Assembly (NCBI GenBank): GCA_023266575.1
Contig: JAHFPV010000002.1
Coordinates: 408,491-472,490 of the forward strand
Reading direction: 5' to 3'
Origin: Sphingobium sp.
Lineage (GTDB): Bacteria; Pseudomonadota; Alphaproteobacteria; Sphingomonadales; Sphingomonadaceae
Length of the DNA stretch: 64,000 nt
Shown here: positions 9,253 to 15,775 of the stretch, piece by piece
How positions within the stretch are numbered: the stretch's first letter is position 1
How the letters are laid out: each line of letters starts with the position of its first letter
Position numbers and translations under genes: made by a program
The notes under the pieces: generated by a model
Databases searched by the model: none
Told to the model about the DNA's origin: nothing
Seen by the model: only the letters and a program-made list of their open reading frames with translations

Positions 9253-9297
9253 ACGCCGCTGCTCGTCCGGTCCTATCCGGTGCGCAGCGGCGTTTTT
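9253..9297 (+). terminator. Intrinsic terminator after rne
   Basis: ACGCCGCTGC at 9253-9262 pairs with GCAGCGGCGT at 9284-9293, followed by a T run. The loop contains a second small CCGG stem. It lies 27 bases past the rne stop. Confidence 0.85.
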
Positions 9298-9354
9298 CGT
9301 TCGGGCCGACGCTTCACCGGCTGTTCATGGCCTGCATGGCAGTGGCGGCGCGTG

Positions 9355-10704
9355 ATGGTTCGACTGTTCCGATGGCTTGCCCTGCTGCTGGGTGCGTTCA
9401 TGCTGATGGCGCGCCCGGCGCTGGCGCAGAGCATCTTGCGCGATGCGGAGACCGAAGCCTTCATGGCCGACATGTCCGCGCCTTTGGTCAAGGCGGCGGG
9501 TATGGACCCGCGCAATGTTGAAGTGCTGGTCATCAACGATCCCGAAATCAACGCCTTCGTCGCGGGCGGCCAATATGTGTGGGTGCATAGCGGGCTGATC
9601 GCGCAGGCCGACAATGTGAACCAGCTGCAGGGCGTGGTGGCGCATGAACTGGGGCATATCGAGGGTGGCCATATCGTCCGCTTTGGCGAGGGGATTCGTG
9701 AGGCGACCGGCGTCACGCTGCTGAGTCTGGTACTGGGTGCCGCCGCCATCGCGGCGGGCGGCGCAGAAGCGGGCATGGGCATTATGGGGCTGGGCCAGCA
9801 GGCCGCGATGACCAAATTCCTGGCCTTTTCGCGCGGGCAGGAAAGCTCCGCCGATCTGGCGGGGGCGCGCTATCTGAGCGCAGCGGGCGTCAGTGGCCGG
9901 GGCAGCCTGGAGTTTTTCAAGAAGCTGCAAAATCAGGAATATCGCCTCGCGATCCCGCAGGACAATAGTTATGGCCGCACCCATCCGCTGTCGGGCGAAC
10001 GCATCAATGTGCTGCGCGAGGTCTATACGGTCGACCCGGCGTGGGAAAAGCCGGTCGATCGGGGGCTGGAGCAGCGGTTCGAGCGGATCAAGGCCAAGCT
10101 GGTCGGCTTCGTGTCCGAACCGACGCAAACTTTGCAGAAACATCCCGAAAGCGACCAGTCGATCCCGGCCCATTATGCCAGAGCCTATGCCTGGCACAAA
10201 AGCGCCTATCCGCAACGCGCGCTCTATGAAGCGGACGCGCTGCTGACGGCGGCGCCGGACGACCCCTATTTTCTGGAGCTGAAAGGCCAGATATTGCTGG
10301 AAAGCGGCCGTCCCAAGGACGCGGTTGCGCCGCTGCGCGAGGCGGTGCGGCTGACCAACCAGCCGCTGATTTCGGTGCTGCTGGCCCATGCGCTGATCGC
10401 GACCGAAGATGAGGCGAATTTTGCCGAGGCCGAGCAGGTGTTGCGGCTGGCGGTGGCGCGCGATCGGGAAAATCCCTTCGCCTGGTATCAGCTGGGCGTC
10501 GTCTATGAACGGCGCGGCGACACAACCCGCGCGGCGCTGGCGACGGCCGAACGCTATGCCATGATCGGCGAACATCCGATGGCGCTGCGCAGCGCCGACG
10601 CGGCGATGCAGGGGCTGAAACCGGGTACGATTGACTATCTGCGGGCGCAGGATATCGCCATGGTATCGCGCGCGGCGATCGAGCAGCAGCGGAAGAAACG
10701 ATAA
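9355..10704 (+). CDS. M48 family metalloprotease with TPR-like tail (BepA-like)
   Basis: A periplasmic zinc metallopeptidase. The start at 9355 gives a signal peptide ending near ARPALAQ (about residue 25). The zinc motif HELGH is at 97-101, followed by GGH, and the third ligand Glu is in the QESSADLAGARYL segment. The C-terminal half (about 255-449) is helical with TPR-like repeats, as in BepA/YfgC, which guards outer-membrane protein assembly. The 449-residue length fits that family. The DsbA-like thiol protein begins two bases after the stop, which suggests a joint envelope quality-control operon. Confidence 0.9.
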   Translation: MVRLFRWLALLLGAFMLMARPALAQSILRDAETEAFMADMSAPLVKAAGMDPRNVEVLVINDPEINAFVAGGQYVWVHSGLIAQADNVNQLQGVVAHELGHIEGGHIVRFGEGIREATGVTLLSLVLGAAAIAAGGAEAGMGIMGLGQQAAMTKFLAFSRGQESSADLAGARYLSAAGVSGRGSLEFFKKLQNQEYRLAIPQDNSYGRTHPLSGERINVLREVYTVDPAWEKPVDRGLEQRFERIKAKLVGFVSEPTQTLQKHPESDQSIPAHYARAYAWHKSAYPQRALYEADALLTAAPDDPYFLELKGQILLESGRPKDAVAPLREAVRLTNQPLISVLLAHALIATEDEANFAEAEQVLRLAVARDRENPFAWYQLGVVYERRGDTTRAALATAERYAMIGEHPMALRSADAAMQGLKPGTIDYLRAQDIAMVSRAAIEQQRKKR

Positions 10705-10705
10705 G

Positions 10706-11473
10706 ATGACGCAGCAAAACCGGCCGACATTCCGCGCGGCCCTTTCCAACAGGATGATCCAGATGACCCTTGGCGCTTTCGCCTTTATCGCGGCGGCCGC
10801 CGGGACCGCATTGGCCGTGCAGGCTCCCGCTGGCGTGACTGCCACGGACAAAAGCGCGATCGAGAAAATCGTCCACGACTATATCCTTGAGCATCCCGAG
10901 ATCATCCCGCAGGCAATCGAGAAATTGCAGGCGAAGCGGATGTCGGGGACGATTTCCGACAATCGCGCGGCGCTGGAAAGACCCTATGCCGGGGCGTGGG
11001 AAGGCACGGCCAATGCCGACGTCACCGTGGTTGAATTTTTCGACTATGCCTGCGGCTATTGCCGCGCATCGCTGCCCGATCTTGCGAAGCTGGTAGGGTC
11101 GGATACCAAGGTGAAGGTCGTGTATCGCGAACTGCCGATCCTGTCGGAAGAAAGCAGCGACGCGGCCAAAGTATCGCTGCTGGCGGCCGAGCGGGGCCAA
11201 TATATGGCCTATCACAAGGCGCTCTATGGCGCGGGCAAGGTGACGCGCGACACCATCGTCGCAGCAGCGGCGAAGGCGGGCATCAGCAAGCCTGACGCGG
11301 AAGCCGCGATCACATCGAGCAAATATGACGCAGAAATCCAGTCCAACATCGCGCTTGCCCAGAAATTGCAGGCAAGCGGCACGCCGACCTTCGTGATTGG
11401 CGACCAGGTGCTGAACGGCGCGGTCGGCTTCGACGCGCTAAAGAGCGGCGTCGCGGCGGCGCGGGGGAAGTAG
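10706..11473 (+). CDS. DsbA-family thioredoxin-like oxidoreductase
   Basis: Starts one base after the peptidase stop. The 255-residue protein has an N-terminal membrane or signal segment (about 20-37), a short helical region that resembles the N-terminal domain of Com1/ScsC-type DsbA proteins (IVHDYILEHPEIIPQAIEK), and a thioredoxin fold with the redox motif CGYC at 116-119 and the cis-proline in ASGTPTFVIGD. It probably forms or isomerises disulfides in periplasmic proteins, and its tight coupling to the M48 peptidase suggests shared envelope clients. It could work as an isomerase rather than an oxidase; the sequence alone does not decide. Confidence 0.9.
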   Translation: MTQQNRPTFRAALSNRMIQMTLGAFAFIAAAAGTALAVQAPAGVTATDKSAIEKIVHDYILEHPEIIPQAIEKLQAKRMSGTISDNRAALERPYAGAWEGTANADVTVVEFFDYACGYCRASLPDLAKLVGSDTKVKVVYRELPILSEESSDAAKVSLLAAERGQYMAYHKALYGAGKVTRDTIVAAAAKAGISKPDAEAAITSSKYDAEIQSNIALAQKLQASGTPTFVIGDQVLNGAVGFDALKSGVAAARGK

Positions 11474-11482
11474 GAAAGCCTG

Positions 11483-11566
11483 GTGTTTCTGCGCGGGCAG
11501 GAACCCAGTTCCGCCCGCGCGGTCATGCGGCAAGGCCGGACTGGGCTCCTGCCTTCGCAGGAGCAC
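11483..11566. repeat. Intergenic inverted repeat, second family
   Basis: Imperfect arms at 11483-11513 and 11536-11566 share the pattern of CTCCTGCCTTCGCAGGAGC flanked by CCCAGTTC or GACTGGG. The right arm also contains its own tight palindrome (CTCCTGCcttcGCAGGAG, 11546-11563). It sits ten bases past the DsbA-like stop and may serve as its 3' end. It differs from the repeats at 1819, 4544 and 14213. Confidence 0.65.
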
Positions 11567-11595
11567 GAACTGCATGATGCAGGCGCATCCTGCCA

Positions 11596-11624
11596 TTGAC
11601 TTCCCCCCCCCATTTGCCTATCGG
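11596..11624 (+). promoter_or_regulatory. Candidate rpmH promoter
   Basis: TTGACT at 11596-11601 is followed after 17 bases (including a run of nine C) by TATCGG at 11619-11624. The -35 match is good and the -10 match is weak. It would place the start of transcription near 11631, just ahead of a terminator-like hairpin. Confidence 0.4.
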
Positions 11625-11641
11625 ACGCCCCCTGAACATGC

Positions 11642-11667
11642 GGCCGCTGCTTTGGCGGCCCTTTTTT
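11642..11667 (+). terminator. Terminator-like hairpin in front of rpmH
   Basis: GGCCGC (11642-11647) pairs with GCGGCC (11655-11660) and is followed by C and six T. It can end transcription from the peptidase-DsbA operon. If the promoter at 11596 is real, it would instead lie at the very start of the rpmH transcript and could act as an attenuator. Confidence 0.6.
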
Positions 11668-11707
11668 GTCACGCCCGATTCTCTAGTTGTTTTTTGAGGA
11701 ATGAACG

Positions 11708-11842
11708 ATGAAGCGCACTTTTCAGCCGAGCAATCTGGTTCGGAAGCGCCGTCACGGTTATCGCGCCCGCATGGCGACCCCCGGCGGCCGCAACATCATC
11801 CGCGCCCGTCGTGCGCGCGGCCGCAAGAGCCTGAGCGCCTGA
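11708..11842 (+). CDS. rpmH: 50S ribosomal protein L34
   Basis: A 44-residue, strongly basic protein beginning [20 protein letters not shown] and ending GRKSLSA, which is the invariant L34 pattern. The Shine-Dalgarno GAGGA ends seven bases before this ATG. It heads the conserved rpmH-rnpA-yidD-yidC-engB cluster. The rnpA reading frame is also open through the whole gene, with its own ATG at 11701. Confidence 0.98.
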   Translation: MKRTFQPSNLVRKRRHGYRARMATPGGRNIIRARRARGRKSLSA

Positions 11843-11874
11843 TCGAAGGGCCGCCTTCGGCTGCGCCTGCCATC

Positions 11875-12258
11875 ATGGGCAAGCGGGCCGATTTCCTGGC
11901 GGCCAATCGCGGCAAGCGCGCACCCATGCCGGGATTCGTCCTGCTGGTGCGCGAACGCGACGATGGCGATCCGGCGATGCGCTTTGGCATCACGGTCACG
12001 AAAAAGATTGGCGGCGCCGTCATCCGTAACCGGATGAAGCGCCGCTTTCGCGTTCTCGCACGCGAATTGCTGCCGCTGCATGGCTATGCCGGTGCCGATC
12101 ATGTGCTGATTGGCCGCGACGGTGGCAAGGAACGCGATTTCGCCCTGCTGCGCACCGAACTGGAAAAGGCGCTGCGCAAGATTGCGCGCGCCCAGCCTGG
12201 CGACGCGCCGCCGCGCAACGGGCTGCGTGCCGGTCATGGCCGGGGCAAGGGCAAATGA
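11875..12258 (+). CDS. rnpA: Ribonuclease P protein component
   Basis: The protein partner of RNase P RNA, which matures tRNA 5' ends. The ATG at 11875 gives 127 residues beginning MGKRADFLAANRGKR and containing the diagnostic RNR-type motif in IRNRMKRRFR. The length is normal for the family. No clear Shine-Dalgarno lies ahead of this ATG, so translation may depend on rpmH or use another start. The same frame is open back to ATG 11701, across all of rpmH, which would give a 185-residue form. It ends in an ATGA overlap with yidD. Confidence 0.93.
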   Translation: MGKRADFLAANRGKRAPMPGFVLLVRERDDGDPAMRFGITVTKKIGGAVIRNRMKRRFRVLARELLPLHGYAGADHVLIGRDGGKERDFALLRTELEKALRKIARAQPGDAPPRNGLRAGHGRGKGK

Positions 12259-12467
12259 TTGCCCGCATCCTGATCCTGATCGCGCGCTTCTGGCAGATCG
12301 GCCCTTCGCGCATCCTGCCCCCTTCCTGCCGTTATGCCCCATCCTGTTCGGAATATGCGATCCAGGCCGTGCGCAAATATGGCGCGATCAAGGGTAGCTG
12401 GCTGGCGGGTAAGCGGCTAATGCGATGCCACCCATGGGGCGGTTCGGGCTATGACCCGGTCCCCTGA
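12255..12467 (+). CDS. yidD: Membrane protein insertion efficiency factor YidD
   Basis: A 70-residue protein with an amphipathic N-terminus and the family's cysteine-rich centre (PSCRYAPSCSEYA) and end (RCHPWGGSGYDPVP). YidD assists YidC at the inner membrane. It overlaps rnpA by four bases and is followed after 30 bases by yidC. Confidence 0.96.
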   Translation: MIARILILIARFWQIGPSRILPPSCRYAPSCSEYAIQAVRKYGAIKGSWLAGKRLMRCHPWGGSGYDPVP

Positions 12468-12497
12468 CACAGATATAAGACGGCGGAGCCGAACAAC

Positions 12498-14201
12498 GTG
12501 GACGACAAGAAGAATATTATTCTGGCGGTGCTGCTGACCGCGGCGATCCTGTTCGGCTGGCCCTATGTTTCGACCTATTTCTTCCCGGCGGCCAATCCGC
12601 CCGCAACGAAGATAGAGGGTGGCAAGACGACAGCGGTCGCCAACCCCGCAGCGGACCCCGCCGCCGACAGTGTAACCGCGATTCGCGACCGCGCGCTGGT
12701 GCTGAAGGAAAGCCCGCGCATCCCCATTCGCACGCCCAAGCTGGACGGGTCGATCAACCTGAAGGGCGCGCGCATCGATGACATCGTGCTGCCGACCTAT
12801 AGCGAGACGATCGCCAAGGATTCGCCTGCGGTGCGCCTCTATTCGCCTGCCGGTACGCAGGACGCCTATTTCGCCGGTTTCGGCTGGCAGGGCGAAGGGC
12901 TGAAAACGCCGGGCAAGGACACAGTCTGGACCGCGCAGGGCCGCGAACTGACCCCGACGAGTCCCGTCACGCTCAGCTGGAATAATGGCGCTGGCCAGAC
13001 GTTCGAGATTCGCCTGAGCGTCGATGAAAATTACATGATCTCCGCCGCGCAAAAAGTGTCCAACAGCGGCACCGGCGCGGTAGGCGTGAAGCCCTATGGC
13101 TATATCAGCCGCAGCAGCATCCCCAAGGACCCCGATACCTGGACCATCCATATCGGCCCGATGGGCGTGTTCAACAATGCGGCCAATTATGATGTGAACT
13201 ACAAGGATCTGGACGAAGGTCCGTCCACCCGCGATTTCCAGTCCAAGGGCGGCTGGATCGGCTTTACCGACAAATATTGGTTGTCGGCGCTGGTGCCGGG
13301 CAAGGACGCCGATGTCGCGGCGCAGTTCCGTAAAGGTGCTGGCACCCAATATCAGGCCGATGTCGCCCTCGATTCGACGATGCTGGCGCCGGGCAAAGCG
13401 GTGACGCAATCGTTGCGGCTGTTCGTCGGCGCCAAGGAGGTCAAGACGCTCCAGGCCTATGAACGCGACGGCGTCAAGCTGTTCGACCGCGCGATCGACT
13501 GGGGCTGGTTCTACTGGTTCGAGCAGCCGATCTTCGCACTGCTGCACTGGCTGTTCGAGACGCTGGGCAATTTCGGCGTGGCGATCATCTGCCTGACCTT
13601 CGTGGTGCGTGGCCTGATGTTCCCGGTCGCCCAGCGCCAGTTCGCCAGCATGGCGGCGATGCGCGCGGTGCAGCCCAAGATGAAGGCGCTGCAGGAGAAG
13701 TATAAGGACGACAAGCCCAAGCTCCAGCAGGAGATGATGGCGCTGTACAAGACGGAGAAGGTCAATCCGCTGGCCGGGTGCCTGCCCATCTTCATCCAGA
13801 TCCCGATCTTCTTCGCGCTCTACAAGGTGCTGATGCTGACGATCGAAATGCGGCACCAGCCCTTCATCCTGTGGATCAAGGATCTGTCCGCGCCGGACCC
13901 GCTGCATATCCTGAACCTGTTTGGCCTGCTGCCCTTCACCCCGCCATCCTTCCTGGCGATCGGCGTGCTGGCGGTGCTGCTGGGCATTTCGATGTGGTTG
14001 CAGTTCAAGCTGAACCCCGCGCAGATGGACCCGATGCAGCAGCAGATTTTCTCGATCATGCCGTGGATGATGATGTTCATCATGGCGCCGTTCGCGGCGG
14101 GCCTGCTGGTCTACTGGATCACCAACAACTGCCTGTCGATGGCGCAGCAATGGTGGCTGTATCGCAAGCATCCCGTGCTGAACGCGGCGGTCGCGAAGTA
14201 G
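12498..14201 (+). CDS. yidC: Membrane protein insertase YidC
   Basis: YidC inserts and folds inner-membrane proteins with or without the Sec translocon. It starts at GTG 12498 and has 567 residues: an N-terminal anchor (about 6-24), a large periplasmic domain typical of Gram-negative YidC (about 30-340), then the conserved core of five membrane segments (about 345-560) with the cytoplasmic helical hairpin MKALQEKYKDDKPKLQQEM. The usual hydrophilic-groove Arg is expected in the first core helix region (VVRGLMFPVAQRQ). It is part of the conserved cluster with rnpA and yidD upstream and engB downstream; the latter is separated by a repeat element. Confidence 0.97.
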   Translation: MDDKKNIILAVLLTAAILFGWPYVSTYFFPAANPPATKIEGGKTTAVANPAADPAADSVTAIRDRALVLKESPRIPIRTPKLDGSINLKGARIDDIVLPTYSETIAKDSPAVRLYSPAGTQDAYFAGFGWQGEGLKTPGKDTVWTAQGRELTPTSPVTLSWNNGAGQTFEIRLSVDENYMISAAQKVSNSGTGAVGVKPYGYISRSSIPKDPDTWTIHIGPMGVFNNAANYDVNYKDLDEGPSTRDFQSKGGWIGFTDKYWLSALVPGKDADVAAQFRKGAGTQYQADVALDSTMLAPGKAVTQSLRLFVGAKEVKTLQAYERDGVKLFDRAIDWGWFYWFEQPIFALLHWLFETLGNFGVAIICLTFVVRGLMFPVAQRQFASMAAMRAVQPKMKALQEKYKDDKPKLQQEMMALYKTEKVNPLAGCLPIFIQIPIFFALYKVLMLTIEMRHQPFILWIKDLSAPDPLHILNLFGLLPFTPPSFLAIGVLAVLLGISMWLQFKLNPAQMDPMQQQIFSIMPWMMMFIMAPFAAGLLVYWITNNCLSMAQQWWLYRKHPVLNAAVAK

Positions 14202-14212
14202 GCACTTTAATG

Positions 14213-14289
14213 CCGTTCGGGCTGAGCTTGTCGAAGCCCTGCTCTTCTTGAAGAGAAGAACGGCCCTTCGACAGGCTCAGGGCGAACGG
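14213..14289. repeat. Intergenic palindromic repeat, copy 3
   Basis: Arms at 14213-14236 and 14266-14289 are inverted copies of the repeat at 1873 and 4544/4643. The 29-base centre carries a second stem (TCTTC against GAAGA). It starts 11 bases after the yidC stop and ends seven bases before the engB start, so it occupies the place where the engB ribosome-binding site should be. Confidence 0.8.
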
Positions 14290-14296
14290 ATTTTAT

Positions 14297-14944
14297 ATGA
14301 TCGACCAAGACAATACCGACCTGACCGAAGAAGCGCGCAAGGTTTTTTCCGGGCCGATCACCTTCCTCAAATCCGCGCCGACGCTGGAATTTCTGCCCGA
14401 CATGGCAGTGAACGAGGTCGCCTTTGCGGGCCGGTCCAATGTCGGCAAATCATCGCTGCTCAACGCGCTGACCAATCGCAACAATCTGGCCCGCACGTCG
14501 AACACGCCGGGGCGGACGCAGGAGCTGAACTTCTTTGAGGTGGGTGAGCCGCTGCGCTTCCGCCTGGTCGACATGCCCGGCTATGGCTATGCGAAGGCAC
14601 CCAAGGATGTGGTGCGCAAATGGAAGTTCCTGGTGAACGATTATCTGCGCGGCCGCGCGGCATTGAAGCGGGCGCTGGTGCTGATCGACAGCCGCCACGG
14701 CATCAAGGAGGTCGATACCGACATGCTGGACATGCTGGACGGCGCGGCGGTGAGCTATCGCATCATCCTGACCAAGGCGGACAAGATCAAGGCGAGCGAA
14801 CTGGCGGCAGTGACGCAAGCGACCGCCGACGCGATTCGCAAGCGCCCCGCCGCCCATCCCGACATCATCGCTACGTCCGCCGAAAAGGGCATGGGCCTGC
14901 CCGAACTGCGCGCGGCGGTGCTGGAAGCGGTGACGATCGGCTGA
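14297..14944 (+). CDS. engB: Ribosome biogenesis GTPase EngB (YihA/YsxC)
   Basis: A GTPase required for large ribosomal subunit assembly. The 215-residue protein has G1 GRSNVGKSSLLNAL (about 41-54), the switch-II motif DMPGYGYA and G4 TKADK, with the family's short C-terminus. The start at 14297 has no visible Shine-Dalgarno because a palindromic repeat ends seven bases upstream. Translation may depend on upstream ribosomes or on opening of the hairpin. It is the last gene of the rpmH cluster. Confidence 0.95.
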   Translation: MIDQDNTDLTEEARKVFSGPITFLKSAPTLEFLPDMAVNEVAFAGRSNVGKSSLLNALTNRNNLARTSNTPGRTQELNFFEVGEPLRFRLVDMPGYGYAKAPKDVVRKWKFLVNDYLRGRAALKRALVLIDSRHGIKEVDTDMLDMLDGAAVSYRIILTKADKIKASELAAVTQATADAIRKRPAAHPDIIATSAEKGMGLPELRAAVLEAVTIG

Positions 14945-14998
14945 TCGCTGGCGCTTGGCGGCCCCAGCGCCTATGGACTGCGCAACGAACAGGAGCGC

Positions 14999-15307
14999 AT
15001 GACCATGGCCGACGACGATTATGTCTATGACGAAGCGACCGGCGAATGGATCAGCGCCGCCGATGCGATGCAGGCCGACAGTGAGCCGAACAGTGTCGAA
15101 GTGCGCGATTCGGTGGGCAATGTGCTGGCCGATGGCGATCAGGTGACGTTGATCAAGGATCTGACGGTCAAGGGCGCGGGCCAGACGCTGAAGCGGGGCA
15201 CGCTGATCAAGTCGATCCGGCTGACCGGGGATGCGCAGGAAATCGACTGCAAGTTTGACGGGATCAAGGGGCTGGTGCTGCGCGCCGAATTTGTGCGCAA
15301 GCGGTGA
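14999..15307 (+). CDS. PhnA/YjdM-like domain protein lacking the zinc ribbon
   Basis: The C-terminal 70 residues match the PhnA (YjdM) domain: RDSVGNVLADGDQVTLIKDL, then VKGAGQTLKRGT, IRLTGDAQEIDCKFDGIKG and a final EFVRKR. The cysteine-containing zinc ribbon that starts E. coli PhnA is absent; instead there is an acidic lead, DDDYVYDEATGEWISAADAM. The name alkylphosphonate utilisation protein is historical and no phn genes are near, so phosphonate metabolism should not be inferred. Two in-frame ATGs (14999 and 15005) follow AGGAG; the second has the more usual spacing. The stop overlaps the GTG start of the next gene. Confidence 0.85.
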   Translation: MTMADDDYVYDEATGEWISAADAMQADSEPNSVEVRDSVGNVLADGDQVTLIKDLTVKGAGQTLKRGTLIKSIRLTGDAQEIDCKFDGIKGLVLRAEFVRKR

Positions 15308-15708
15308 ACGAAAGCCGCGCCCGCAGGATCGCGCGGTGGGTGCTGGCGCTGGCCTATCTGGTCGCGGGGGTCGCGCATTTACGGTCGCCCGGCGGCTTCA
15401 TCGCCATCACGCCGGGCTGGGTGCCCTACCCTGCGACGGTGATTTTCCTGACCGGTCTGGCCGAGATTGCGGGTGCGGTCGGGTTGATGGTGCCGCGTCT
15501 GCGCCAGGCGGCAGGCATTGGTCTGGCACTCTATGCGCTGTGCGTGTGGCCCGCCAATATCAACCATGCTGTCCATAATATAGCGATTGGCGGCGTGCAT
15601 CTGGGCTGGGCCTATCATGGCCCGCGCCTGGCGTTGCAGCCGGTCATCATCTGGTGGGCGCTGTGGGCGGCCCATGTCATCGACTGGCCCTTTGCCCGGC
15701 GCGATTAG
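15304..15708 (+). CDS. DoxX-like small membrane protein
   Basis: A 134-residue protein with four hydrophobic segments and the DoxX-type pattern of a first helix ending LVAGVAHLRSP, followed by P-rich turns and ALYALCVWPANINHAVH. It starts at GTG 15304, overlapping the upstream stop, so it is probably cotranslated with the PhnA-like protein. DoxX family members are linked to redox or detoxification roles in several bacteria, but the function of this one is unknown. Confidence 0.8.
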   Translation: MNESRARRIARWVLALAYLVAGVAHLRSPGGFIAITPGWVPYPATVIFLTGLAEIAGAVGLMVPRLRQAAGIGLALYALCVWPANINHAVHNIAIGGVHLGWAYHGPRLALQPVIIWWALWAAHVIDWPFARRD

Positions 15709-15775
15709 CCAGCGATTGTCTTTCCGGTTCAGCGCCCTACTGTGCGCCCTTTCCTACTGACGAGCGTGAGAGAGC

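Noticed and set aside
11701-11842. Complete rpmH product replaced by a long RnpA N-terminus
   Set aside because: L34 is clearly encoded in its own frame; only the extended RnpA form is left open as a question.
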